Shown one piece after another: positions 8,146-16,445 of a stretch of 54,308 nucleotides of DNA. Every line of letters begins with the position of its first letter. Position 1 is the stretch's first letter. The position numbers and the translations under genes were made by a program. Source of the DNA: Flavobacteriaceae bacterium (lineage in GTDB: Bacteria > Bacteroidota > Bacteroidia > Flavobacteriales > Flavobacteriaceae); the NCBI GenBank assembly GCA_022425945.1, contig JAKMEK010000071.1, positions 1-54,308 on the forward strand. The letters are read 5' to 3'. Below the pieces are notes generated by a model. That model had not been told where the DNA came from. It did not search any database and worked only from the letters and a program-made list of their open reading frames with translations.

Positions 8146-9576
8146 TTATTTTTCGGTTAAACCCAAAGCTTTTCCTTCATCTTTCATCAAGGCAAAAGCT
8201 GCCTCGAATTCATTTGGAATGATGCCCTCTAAGATAGCTTCTTTTATTTTTTCTTTAATGATGCCTATTTCTCTGCAGGGTTTTAGATCAAATGTTTCCA
8301 TGATTAGTTCCCCTGAAACCGGAGGCTGAAAATTCCGAATGTGATCTCGTTCTTCAACTTCGACAATTTTTTCGCGTACCAGTTTAAAATTATTGTGGTA
8401 ACGCTCAAAACGTTTGGGGTTTTTGGTGGTGATATCTGCTTCGCAGAGTGTGAGTAAGTCATCGACATAATCACCCGCATCAAACACCAATCGACGCACG
8501 GCAGAATCTGTTACACCATCCTGGGCCAATACAATGGGGCGCGAGCTCATGAAGACCATTTTCTGGACATACTTCATCTTTTCATTCAGCGGCATTTTGA
8601 GTCGCTTAAAGAGCGTATACACCATTTTTGCACCCACAAATTCGTGGGCGTGAAAGGTCCACCCAACCTGTTTGTTGAATTTCTTGGTAGGTGCTTTACC
8701 AATGTCGTGAAGTAAGGCCGCCCAACGCAACCAAAGATTATCGGTTGTTTTGCAAATATTGTCGACCACTTCGAAGGTGTGGTAAAAATTATCTTTATGT
8801 GTTTGCCCTTCTACTTCATCGATGCCTTTTAGGGCAGTTAATTCTGGTAAAATATCATTCAACAGTCCTAGCTTATCGAGTAGTAAAAACCCCTTGGAGG
8901 GTACCTCTGTAAGCATAATTTTGTGCAATTCCTCGACGATGCGTTCTTTGGTAATGATTTCCATTCGATGGCTTTCCTTGGCAATAGCGTTTTGCGATGC
9001 TTCGTCGATCATAAAATTCAACTGGGTGGAAAAACGAATGGCACGCAACATGCGCAAAGGATCATCAGAATAGGTGATTACAGGGTCAAGGGGAGTGCGA
9101 ATCAACTTGTTTTTCAGATCTTCCAAGCCGTTGAAAGGATCAATAAGATCCCCGTAATTGACTTCGTTGAGGCTTACTGCCATTGCATTGATGGTGAAGT
9201 CTCTCCGGTTTTGATCGTCTTGTAAATTACCTTCTTCTACTTCAGGGTTACGGCTCTCTTTGGCGTAGGATTCTTTTCGTGCTCCAACAAACTCTAAGTC
9301 CATGCCTTCGAACTTGAGCATGGCTGTTCCATAGGTTTTAAAGATACTGATCTTTGTGGAGGAGGGAAGTCGTTTTTGCACAGCCTTGGCCAACGCTATT
9401 CCTGAGCCTAAGGTCACAAAATCAATGTCCGCTTTTTCTTTTTTTCGTCCCAATAAGTGATCGCGCACGAAGCCCCCGACGACATAGGTTTCAAGCGATA
9501 ATTCTGCCGCAGCAGCTTTTACCTGCTGAAAGACATCGCTGGATAATGGAACGCTAAAGTCGGAATTGAAGCTCAT
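8146..9576 (-). CDS. cca: CCA tRNA nucleotidyltransferase with HD domain
   Basis: This class II nucleotidyltransferase adds or repairs the 3' CCA of tRNAs. Of 476 residues, the N-terminal head has YVVGGFVRDHLLGR (31-44) with the metal-binding aspartates in ADIDFVT (D50, D52), then RRDFTINAMAV (124-134) and the template-binding DDPLRMLRAIRF (171-182). A C-terminal HD phosphohydrolase-like domain carries LLHDIGKAPTKKF (288-300). The ATG shares a base with the stop of the Sua5-type gene (TAATG). Neither tRNA-Pro gene at 51974-52136 encodes CCA, so this enzyme is needed for them. Confidence 0.95.
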   Translation of the reverse strand: MSFNSDFSVPLSSDVFQQVKAAAAELSLETYVVGGFVRDHLLGRKKEKADIDFVTLGSGIALAKAVQKRLPSSTKISIFKTYGTAMLKFEGMDLEFVGARKESYAKESRNPEVEEGNLQDDQNRRDFTINAMAVSLNEVNYGDLIDPFNGLEDLKNKLIRTPLDPVITYSDDPLRMLRAIRFSTQLNFMIDEASQNAIAKESHRMEIITKERIVEELHKIMLTEVPSKGFLLLDKLGLLNDILPELTALKGIDEVEGQTHKDNFYHTFEVVDNICKTTDNLWLRWAALLHDIGKAPTKKFNKQVGWTFHAHEFVGAKMVYTLFKRLKMPLNEKMKYVQKMVFMSSRPIVLAQDGVTDSAVRRLVFDAGDYVDDLLTLCEADITTKNPKRFERYHNNFKLVREKIVEVEERDHIRNFQPPVSGELIMETFDLKPCREIGIIKEKIKEAILEGIIPNEFEAAFALMKDEGKALGLTEK

Positions 9577-10142
9577 TAGGGACGTAAAATTTCTATTTTT
9601 CCATCGGCTTGTAAGCGAATAATGCGTGAGGCCTGGGTTTGTTCTTCGTTTTGTTTCATAGGTACAATAGCATCGACTCCTTCTTTGATTTGTGGGGTAA
9701 TTTCTTCAAAACATTTAGGGCTATCGGCCCCGCTGATATTAGCGGAGGTTGACACTAAGGGGGCATTCAACGCTAGAATGAGCGCTTGACAAAACGCATC
9801 TTTTGCGATTCGAATGCCTACACTTCCGTCACTGGCCTTTAGTCGTTCGCTAATGCCTTCAGCCTTTGGATAAATGATCGTCGTTGGACGCTCTTCTTCT
9901 AAATATGGAAGGAGATTTTTATCGACAGTACCGACATGTTTTTCAAGCATGCTTAAATCACTGACCAAACAAATCAATGCCTTAGAATCTTCACGTTGCT
10001 TTATACGAAAGATTTTTTCTACTCCAGTAGTTGATTGCGCATCGCATCCAATACCCCAAATGGTGTCTGTGGGGTAGAGGAGGCAGCCTTCAGCTCGAAG
10101 GGTGTTTAATGCGTTTTGAACGATTTCAGGAGTAAACCCCAT
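9576..10142 (-). CDS. tsaC: L-threonylcarbamoyladenylate synthase (Sua5/YrdC/TsaC family)
   Basis: This enzyme makes threonylcarbamoyl-AMP from threonine, bicarbonate and ATP, the first step of t6A modification at position 37 of ANN-decoding tRNAs. The 188-residue length is that of the single-domain YrdC type. LYPTDTIWGIGCDA (22-35) and the basic KQRE (48-51) of the active site are present, as is STSANISGADSPKC. I chose ATG 10142 over a TTG two codons upstream because it gives the usual short N-terminus. It lies 9 bases after dapD and overlaps the cca start by one base. Confidence 0.93.
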   Translation of the reverse strand: MGFTPEIVQNALNTLRAEGCLLYPTDTIWGIGCDAQSTTGVEKIFRIKQREDSKALICLVSDLSMLEKHVGTVDKNLLPYLEEERPTTIIYPKAEGISERLKASDGSVGIRIAKDAFCQALILALNAPLVSTSANISGADSPKCFEEITPQIKEGVDAIVPMKQNEEQTQASRIIRLQADGKIEILRP

Positions 10143-10151
10143 AATCAAAAT

Positions 10152-10958
10152 TTATACCGCTACACTGTGTTCGCGCAAGGCGTCGTTGAGTGAAGTTTTC
10201 TTGTTTGTACTTTCTTTTCGTTTTCCAATAATCAAAGCACAAGGGACTTGAAAGTCTCCTGCGGGGAACGATTTGGTGTAACTTCCAGGAATAACTACGG
10301 AGCGGGCAGGAACTCGTCCTTTGTATTCTACAGGAGCATCGCCAGTAACATCGATGATCTTTGTTGAGGCAGTAAGGACCACATTGGCTCCAAGTACAGC
10401 TTCCGTTTCTACATGTACGCCTTCTACAACAATACATCGCGAGCCAACAAAGGCATTGTCTTCTATGATAACTGGTGCTGCCTGTAAAGGTTCCAATACA
10501 CCTCCAATACCTACACCACCACTAAGGTGAACATTCTTTCCGATTTGCGCACAGCTTCCAACAGTTGCCCAAGTGTCTACCATGGTTCCTTCGTCAACAT
10601 AGGCACCAATGTTTACATAACTCGGCATTAAGATAACACCAGAGGAGATGTAAGCACCTTGTCGGGCTACCGCATGCGGTACAACACGTATTCCTTTGGC
10701 AGCATAATCTTTTTTCAATGGCATTTTATCATGAAACTCCATGGGTCCTGCATGAAGGGTTTCCATTTTTTGGATGGGGAAATAGAGGACAACGGCCTTC
10801 TTTACCCATTCGTTTACCTGCCAGCCGTTTTCAGTTGGTTCGGCTACACGCAATTGCCCTAGATCAAGTTGGTCAATAACGGCGCGGATGGTATCCTGTG
10901 TGTTCTGATCTTCCAGTAGGGAACGATCTTCCCAAGCTGCTTCAATGATTTCTCTCAT
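10152..10958 (-). CDS. dapD: 2,3,4,5-tetrahydropyridine-2,6-dicarboxylate N-succinyltransferase
   Basis: DapD succinylates tetrahydrodipicolinate in the succinylase branch of lysine and diaminopimelate synthesis, giving peptidoglycan precursor. The 268-residue protein has an N-terminal helical domain and, from about residue 95, a left-handed parallel beta-helix of hexapeptide repeats (YVNIGAYVDEGTMVDTWATV, VVEGVHVETEAVLGANVVL). ATG 10958 gives MREIIEAAWEDR, the usual start; an in-frame TTG eight codons upstream is less likely. dapB, which makes the substrate, is elsewhere in the window at 47047-47748. Confidence 0.96.
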   Translation of the reverse strand: MREIIEAAWEDRSLLEDQNTQDTIRAVIDQLDLGQLRVAEPTENGWQVNEWVKKAVVLYFPIQKMETLHAGPMEFHDKMPLKKDYAAKGIRVVPHAVARQGAYISSGVILMPSYVNIGAYVDEGTMVDTWATVGSCAQIGKNVHLSGGVGIGGVLEPLQAAPVIIEDNAFVGSRCIVVEGVHVETEAVLGANVVLTASTKIIDVTGDAPVEYKGRVPARSVVIPGSYTKSFPAGDFQVPCALIIGKRKESTNKKTSLNDALREHSVAV

Positions 10959-10979
10959 GCTATTCAATTTTTTGAATGA

Positions 10980-10987
10980 CAAATTTA
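10980..10987 (-). promoter_or_regulatory. candidate -7 box upstream of dapD
   Basis: On the minus strand this reads TAAATTTG, a perfect TAnnTTTG, ending 21 bases before the dapD ATG. No TTG is found 17-23 bases upstream, so only the -7 element supports it. Confidence 0.45.
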
Positions 10988-11017
10988 CGGCTTCTCATTC
11001 ATTTTTTCGCTACCTTT

Positions 11018-11049
11018 TTGAGGGAACAATAAGCGTTGGTGTATATTTG
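11018..11049 (+). promoter_or_regulatory. Bacteroidota promoter TTG-N21-TATATTTG before ruvX
   Basis: TTG at 11018-11020 and TATATTTG at 11042-11049 are separated by exactly 21 bases. The ruvX ATG begins only 4 bases after the -7 box, about where transcription should start, so the mRNA may be leaderless or nearly so. Confidence 0.75.
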
Positions 11050-11052
11050 TGC

Positions 11053-11484
11053 ATGGGAATAATTATTGCACTCGATTTTGGGGAAAAGCGTACGGGTATA
11101 GCCGCTACTGACCCCATGCAAATCATCGCTTCTGGTTTGACAACCTTATCCACTCCCGAATTGATTCCATTTTTAAAAAAGTATTGTCAAGAGCAGGCTG
11201 TCGACCGTTGTGTGATTGGGTTACCCAAGCAAATGGATAATTCCCCCTCAGAAGTTGAACCCAAGATTTTGGCCTTTATTCAAAAGCTAACAAAAGCAAT
11301 TCCCTCGCTACCCATTGAACGCTATGATGAGCGCTTCACCTCAAAGATGGCTTTTCAGTCGATGCTAGATGGGGGTTTAAAGAAGGAAAAGCGAAAAAAT
11401 AAGGGATTGGTCGATAAGATTTCTGCAACCCTTTTGTTACAATCCTATTTAGATGCATCTTTGCACTCAAAGAATAAAGAATGA
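11053..11484 (+). CDS. ruvX: Holliday junction resolvase-like YqgF/RuvX nuclease
   Basis: RuvX/YqgF is an RNase H-fold nuclease, known for processing the 5' end of pre-16S rRNA and proposed as a Holliday junction resolvase. The 143 residues include IIALDFGEKRTGIA with the first catalytic Asp, VIGLPKQMDNSPSE, YDERFTSKMA with the catalytic Glu, and GLVDKISATLLLQSYLD carrying the last catalytic Asp. The ATG at 11053 gives the family start MGIIIALDFG; a longer in-frame extension overlaps dapD and the promoter and is rejected. The gene ends in an ATGA overlap with def. Confidence 0.93.
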   Translation: MGIIIALDFGEKRTGIAATDPMQIIASGLTTLSTPELIPFLKKYCQEQAVDRCVIGLPKQMDNSPSEVEPKILAFIQKLTKAIPSLPIERYDERFTSKMAFQSMLDGGLKKEKRKNKGLVDKISATLLLQSYLDASLHSKNKE

Positions 11485-12071
11485 TATTACCAATAGTTGC
11501 TTACGGGACCCCAGTCTTGAAAAAGAAAGCTGCTGCTATTTCAGCAGACTATGAAGGGCTCGATGTGCTAATAGAAAACATGTGGGAAACCATGTATGCA
11601 GCCAACGGAGTAGGCTTGGCAGCCCCTCAAGTTGGTCTAGGTTTACGTTTGTTTGTGATTGACGCTACCCCTTTTGCCGAAGATGATGAACTCAGTGCCG
11701 AGGAGCAAGAACAACTCAAGGGCTTTAAAAAAGCCTTCATTAACGCAGAAATCGAAGAAGAGGTAGGCGAGGAATGGGCTTTCAATGAAGGTTGTTTGAG
11801 TATTCCAGATGTACGTGAAGATGTGAAGCGAAAAGAACAGCTTAGCATTCGCTACCAAGATGAAAGCGGAAAAGAATGTGTCGAGACCTATACTGGTTTA
11901 GCGGCACGGGTCATTCAACACGAATACGACCATATCGAGGGGATATTGTTTACCGATAAACTCTCCCCCTTGAAAAAGCGTTTGGTCAAAGGGAAATTAA
12001 ATAATATAGCCAAAGGGAACATCGTAGTTGACTACAAAATGAAGTTTCCATTGAAATCAAAAAAACGATAA
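11481..12071 (+). CDS. def: peptide deformylase
   Basis: Peptide deformylase removes the formyl group from nascent protein N-termini. All three signature motifs are present in the 196-residue protein: GVGLAAPQVGLGLR (motif 1), NEGCLSIPDV with the metal-binding Cys (motif 2), and QHEYDHIEGILFTD with the HExxH-like H-E-Y-D-H metal site (motif 3). A Glu-rich insertion (AEDDELSAEEQEQLKGF) between motifs 1 and 2 is of the kind seen in Bacteroidota homologues. Its start overlaps ruvX (ATGA), and the next gene begins 1 base after its stop. Confidence 0.97.
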   Translation: MILPIVAYGTPVLKKKAAAISADYEGLDVLIENMWETMYAANGVGLAAPQVGLGLRLFVIDATPFAEDDELSAEEQEQLKGFKKAFINAEIEEEVGEEWAFNEGCLSIPDVREDVKRKEQLSIRYQDESGKECVETYTGLAARVIQHEYDHIEGILFTDKLSPLKKRLVKGKLNNIAKGNIVVDYKMKFPLKSKKR

Positions 12072-12072
12072 T

Positions 12073-12528
12073 ATGCAACTCGATAAAATCATCTCAATAG
12101 CTGGCCGTCCAGGTCTTTTTGAAGTACACACCCAAACTCGAACAGGTGTAGTCGCCACTTCCTTGGTCGACGGTAAGCGTATCAACGCCAACGCGCGTAA
12201 TCAGGTAAGTTTACTTTCTGAAATCAATATTTATGGTTTGGAAAAAGAAGTTCCTTTACAAGAAGTCTTGGTCATGATCCACACCAAAGAAGAAGGACAG
12301 CCTTGTGCCGTGAAACCCAAAGCTCCTTCGGATGAGTTGGAAGCCTATTTCTTTGATGTTTTTCAGGATTATGACGAAGAACGTGTCTACCCTTCTGACA
12401 TCAAAAAGATCATTCAATGGTACAATATTTTGGCTGAAAAAGCGCCACAGGTTTTTGAAGCTGAGACAGCTGAAGAAGAAAGCGGGAAAGAAGTAGCTGT
12501 AAAAGAAGAGACAAGTTCAGATGAATAA
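12073..12528 (+). CDS. DUF5606 family conserved protein
   Basis: This 151-residue protein begins MQLDKIISIAGRPGLFEV and has a compact N-terminal domain (IAGRPGL, TSLVDGKRIN, ISL/IYGLEKEVPLQEVL) matching DUF5606, which I know only from Bacteroidota, typically between def and mazG as here. A second conserved block contains YPSDIKKIIQWYNIL (about 112-126). The C-terminus is Glu-rich and disordered-looking. The domain has the flavour of a small RNA- or ribosome-associated fold but no function is established. It overlaps mazG by 8 bases. Confidence 0.85.
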   Translation: MQLDKIISIAGRPGLFEVHTQTRTGVVATSLVDGKRINANARNQVSLLSEINIYGLEKEVPLQEVLVMIHTKEEGQPCAVKPKAPSDELEAYFFDVFQDYDEERVYPSDIKKIIQWYNILAEKAPQVFEAETAEEESGKEVAVKEETSSDE

Positions 12529-13294
12529 ACGGAAAGATCAACTGCTTGCCATCGATCGCCTACTCACCATTATGGATGAGCTCAGGGAACAATGTCCTTG
12601 GGATCGTAAGCAAACCTTTGAATCTTTACGTCACTTGACCATAGAAGAAACCTATGAGTTGGGCGACGCCATCTTGGACCGCAATCTGGAAGAAATTAAA
12701 AATGAATTGGGGGATCTACTCCTCCACATTGCCTTCTATGCCAAACTAGGCAGTGAAGAAAAGGCCTTTGACATAGGTGATGTCGCTACCTCCATCTCCG
12801 AAAAACTCATCCATCGTCACCCACATATCTACGGAGATGTGAAGGTCGAAAACGAGGAGGAGGTTAAAAAAAACTGGGAAGCCCTTAAACTTAAAGAAGG
12901 CAAGAAAAGTGTGTTAGAGGGTGTACCCAAAGGTTTACCAGCCTTGGTGAAAGCCCAGCGCATTCAAGACAAAGTCGCCGGTGTAGGCTTTGACTGGGAA
13001 AAACCCGAACAGGTCTGGGAAAAGGTCGAAGAAGAATTGAACGAATTCCAGGCTGAGGTGAAAAAGGGTTCTCATAAAGATATGGAAGCCGAGTTTGGTG
13101 ATGTACTTTTTTCCATAATTAATTATGCCCGTTTCCTCAAAATTAATCCGGATACTGCCCTAGAACGCACCAACCAAAAATTCACCAAGCGTTTCACTTA
13201 CCTAGAGGCCAAAGCCAAGGAGATGGGTAAGTCCTTGCAAGAGATGACCCTGGCCGAAATGGACGTCTATTGGGAAGAGGCGAAGCAGCAGTAA
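12521..13294 (+). CDS. mazG: nucleoside triphosphate pyrophosphohydrolase MazG
   Basis: MazG hydrolyses NTPs and dNTPs to monophosphates and pyrophosphate, a housecleaning activity that can also affect (p)ppGpp levels. The 257 residues hold two tandem all-alpha MazG domains. The first has CPWDRKQTFESLRH and the metal-binding EETYEL...ELGDLLLHIAF (about 45-75); the second has EEELNEFQAEV...EFGDVLFSIINYARF (about 170-205) with the ExxE...ExxD pattern intact. It is the fourth gene of the ruvX operon. Confidence 0.95.
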   Translation: MNKRKDQLLAIDRLLTIMDELREQCPWDRKQTFESLRHLTIEETYELGDAILDRNLEEIKNELGDLLLHIAFYAKLGSEEKAFDIGDVATSISEKLIHRHPHIYGDVKVENEEEVKKNWEALKLKEGKKSVLEGVPKGLPALVKAQRIQDKVAGVGFDWEKPEQVWEKVEEELNEFQAEVKKGSHKDMEAEFGDVLFSIINYARFLKINPDTALERTNQKFTKRFTYLEAKAKEMGKSLQEMTLAEMDVYWEEAKQQ

Positions 13295-13331
13295 TTATTT
13301 TTCATTATCTTGTTAAGACCAAAATCTTAGC

Positions 13332-14369
13332 ATGATAAAACAACTCTTTCCCAAGGAGATCATTGAGAACACTAAAGAGGTGCATCAATTTGCTTCCAGC
13401 AATCGTAGTAAATTAATTTTTATTATACTGTTTGTATTGTTTGTACAGTGTGGTGCGATTTATCACAAGATACCCTTGGCGTATGAAGAAAAAATAGCTG
13501 CTTCAAATGAGTTTACTGGACTGGTAGGATCCGTAGAAAAAATCGTTAATGCTGGTGGGAATCACTACCGAAAAAAAGCAATTCTTGAACGCTTGAGTGA
13601 CTATGGTTTGTATGAAAGCACCAGACAAGAGCGTATCGATTGGCTGAGTGTTCAGAAAAATATTATTGTCGAGATTCCCGGAAAATCAGATTCGCTAATT
13701 TATATAGTCGCGCATTATGATAAAGCTGACCTTAATCCATTGAAAATTACTAGTAATTATTTAAATGGCTTATTGGATCCACTCATTTCGTGGTCCTACA
13801 CAACTCAGGGCGCAATTGATAATGCCACTGGTGTGGCAATAGCACTTCAGTTGGCTAAATCTTTATCAGAAAGTGAAAATGAATTTAGTTATCGAATATT
13901 GCTTGCAGGATCCGAAGAATCAGGACTGAGGGGTTCACGAACACATGTTGCTCGTTTGTCAAAGGAGGAGTTTGACAAAATTATGTTTGTTGTCAATGTT
14001 GACGTCGTTGGTGTGAAAGGAAATCAAAATTGTGTGTATACTGTTAGTAATGACAAACTAGAAAGCAATGCAATTCTGGTGGCTGAACAGAATCAATTTG
14101 AACTGGGTGTTGGGACTTTTTCTTTTGGCGTATTAAGTGATTATTTGCCTTTTAAGAAAACAAGTTTTGGGTTGGACTTTGCGAGAAGTTTTGCTTTTAA
14201 TATGACGGGTAGTTTGTTACCACAGCGAAGTTATTTCACCAAAAAAAAATCCACGAAAATAATTAATTTTTCAGCTTGTGAATTGTTGGATGTAGGAGAT
14301 TTTGTTTCCGGTACAGTATTGCTACCTGTGGGGAGTTTTCATGGTTTTCACGATAATATTAAAAAGTAG
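13332..14369 (+). CDS. M28-like membrane-anchored peptidase, last zinc ligand missing
   Basis: The 345-residue protein has one N-terminal membrane segment (about 28-45, KLIFIILFVLFVQCGAIY) and a PA-clan-independent M28 aminopeptidase fold outside it. Four metal positions are recognisable: VAHYDKAD (H128, D130), GAIDNATGVA (D163), GSEESG (E195, E196) and VNVDVVG (D224). The fifth, normally the His of YHTPxDT, aligns with YFTKKKST (residues 301-308), so the His is Phe302. The protein may be a pseudo-enzyme or bind metal differently. It lies 37 bases after mazG with no promoter I can see, and its sequence is more AT-rich than the neighbours. Confidence 0.75.
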   Translation: MIKQLFPKEIIENTKEVHQFASSNRSKLIFIILFVLFVQCGAIYHKIPLAYEEKIAASNEFTGLVGSVEKIVNAGGNHYRKKAILERLSDYGLYESTRQERIDWLSVQKNIIVEIPGKSDSLIYIVAHYDKADLNPLKITSNYLNGLLDPLISWSYTTQGAIDNATGVAIALQLAKSLSESENEFSYRILLAGSEESGLRGSRTHVARLSKEEFDKIMFVVNVDVVGVKGNQNCVYTVSNDKLESNAILVAEQNQFELGVGTFSFGVLSDYLPFKKTSFGLDFARSFAFNMTGSLLPQRSYFTKKKSTKIINFSACELLDVGDFVSGTVLLPVGSFHGFHDNIKK

Positions 14370-14445
14370 ATCCACAAAAGTTACATGAAATGTATCAATT
14401 GATCCATTTGTTTCTTCAAGAAGAAGAAAAGTCAATGACAGGTAA

Positions 14446-16395
14446 TTAATCCTCCCCGACTTCCGTGTTTTCTGAAGTTTCAGTGGCTCCTTCGTCGCTT
14501 TGTTTGTTCAAGTTACGTACAAAGGATTTGATGGCATTGGTTTTCTCGCTCAATACTTCTTTTTGTTTGGACAGCTGTTCAATTTTTTTATTGACCTCTA
14601 CAACCATTGGATTGTCACTGCTGCTGTTACTGAAAAATTGCAGGTTGTTCTGCAACTGAATGAGTTCTGTACTGATTTCATCAATCTTCTTTTTCTGTTC
14701 AGCATGTTCTTTGTTCAGTGCTGCAGCATCGTTTTTGATGAGACTGAGTTGAGTGGTAAATTTTTGTGCTGCCTTATCTTTTGCAGAAAGGGAGGTTGCC
14801 TCCCAGAGTCCTACCAAATGATTGATTAACTTCCGTTGGACTGGAGAGCTAGCATTTGGGTTAAGTCCCTGCCATTGTTCCACCTGTTCTTCGATAAAGG
14901 TTGCTAACTTTTTGGGCGTGGTGGGTGCTTCTGTTTTGATAACTTGTTCCACAAAATTTGTCTGAGAGGCAAGCTTTGCCTGATCTTCTGCCGAGAGGGC
15001 TTCTACCTTGTTTTTGAGTCTGTCAAAGTATAGATTGGTCAGGGTTTTGAATTCTTCCCACAGCTTATTGGAGAGTTTACGCGAGATGCGACCGGTTTTT
15101 TTCCAGTCATTTTGCACGGCTTTCATTCGATTTACATGATCGCGATAGTTGGGGTCTTCTAAAATTGATTTTACCTCTTCTATCAGGGCACGTTTGGCAT
15201 CGACAAATTTCTTTTCTTCTATTTTTTGTTGCTTGTAGAAGTAGTTTTTCTCTTGATTGAACTGACGGCTCAATTCGCGAAAACTATTCCATAGGCGTTT
15301 ATTTTCACTCTTACGAACACGCCCTACAGCGTGGAATTTTTCTTTGAGCGCATTTACTTTTTTGATGGCATTTTGCCATGCATTGTGGTTTTCGGGTTTG
15401 TTTTCGAGCAGTTGACTGATTTCTTTTAAGACGTTCTCTTTGATGGCCAGGTTTTCGTCCTGTATGTTGTCAATGTTCTTATTGTACTCGTTCTTTAGAT
15501 GATGTATGGTCTTGGTGGCCGCCTGAAAACGGTTCCATAAATCTTCTCGATGTTCTCTAGCAACAGGCCCAAGGTCATTTTTCCACAGTCGGTGGAGGTT
15601 GTTGAGTTCTCGAATAGAAGCAATCACGTCAGCCTGTTTGGCCAACTCTTCTGCCCGTTCGATGATTTTTAGTTTTTCGGCATAGTTGTGTTTGAAGTCA
15701 GCATCACGAAGGTCACGATTTAAATGCAAGAAATCATAAAAGCGTTCTACATGAAATTTGTAGGTCTGCCAAATGTTATTGCTTTCAGCCCGTGGTACTT
15801 GACCTGTAGCATGAAAGGCTTCTTGAAGGTTTTTGAATTGTTTGTAGGAGGTGGAGTTGTGTTCACTCTGGTCAATCAACTGCTTGATTCCCTCGATGAT
15901 TTCTCTTTTTCGGTTGAGGTTTGCTTTTTGGGCAGCTTCTATTTCCTTGAAGTGTTTTCCTTTTTTGCTCTTGTATTCGCGCAAAAAGAAACTGAAGTTT
16001 TTCTTATACTCGGGGGCAAAGTAAAAGTCAATTTCGTTTCCGCCTTCCGCAATAAAGACCTCTTTTTTTGCTTGTAATTCTTTTTGAAATTTCTTCTCAA
16101 AGGAGGTTTGCAAATCGCGTACTTGGCTCCCAAGTTTCATCCATTGATCGTTTTTTAAAATCTTTTCCATCGCATCAGGATATTGTTCCAGTGACAGTTT
16201 TTCAAGATCTAGTGTGAATTCAACAGGTTTTGCAGGCTCTTTTTTTTCTTCTGTTTCTTGAGATGAAGACGCGTCGCTTACATCCTCAATAGTGGGCGAT
16301 GAGGTGTTTTCTTCACTAACAGGCGTTTTTTCTTCACCTTGGTTTTTGGTAGAGTCCAAGTTTTCCTCAGGTGACATAGTAGGTTCCATTTGCAT
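14446..16395 (-). CDS. DUF349 repeat coiled-coil protein
   Basis: This 649-residue highly charged protein starts with an acidic disordered segment (1-55) and then has at least four DUF349 helical repeats of about 80 residues. Each ends in a W-x-x-F/Y block: NNIWQTYKFHVERF (W209), EDLWNRFQAATKTI (W287), KRLWNSFRELSRQF (W369) and NKLWEEFKTLTNLY (W446). Residues 560-640 are a long coiled coil. DUF349 proteins are widespread in Bacteroidota and Actinobacteria; their function is not firmly established. It is 50 bases upstream of aroE on the same strand. No enzymatic motif is visible. Confidence 0.85.
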   Translation of the reverse strand: MQMEPTMSPEENLDSTKNQGEEKTPVSEENTSSPTIEDVSDASSSQETEEKKEPAKPVEFTLDLEKLSLEQYPDAMEKILKNDQWMKLGSQVRDLQTSFEKKFQKELQAKKEVFIAEGGNEIDFYFAPEYKKNFSFFLREYKSKKGKHFKEIEAAQKANLNRKREIIEGIKQLIDQSEHNSTSYKQFKNLQEAFHATGQVPRAESNNIWQTYKFHVERFYDFLHLNRDLRDADFKHNYAEKLKIIERAEELAKQADVIASIRELNNLHRLWKNDLGPVAREHREDLWNRFQAATKTIHHLKNEYNKNIDNIQDENLAIKENVLKEISQLLENKPENHNAWQNAIKKVNALKEKFHAVGRVRKSENKRLWNSFRELSRQFNQEKNYFYKQQKIEEKKFVDAKRALIEEVKSILEDPNYRDHVNRMKAVQNDWKKTGRISRKLSNKLWEEFKTLTNLYFDRLKNKVEALSAEDQAKLASQTNFVEQVIKTEAPTTPKKLATFIEEQVEQWQGLNPNASSPVQRKLINHLVGLWEATSLSAKDKAAQKFTTQLSLIKNDAAALNKEHAEQKKKIDEISTELIQLQNNLQFFSNSSSDNPMVVEVNKKIEQLSKQKEVLSEKTNAIKSFVRNLNKQSDEGATETSENTEVGED

Positions 16396-16445
16396 GACAA
16401 AGTGGTTTTAGTGTACCCTTAAAATTACAAAAAATTATCCAATGA

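Noticed and set aside
10945-11052. Longer ruvX start adding 36 codons.
   Set aside because: It would overlap the dapD start and cover the promoter; the family begins at the ATG at 11053.
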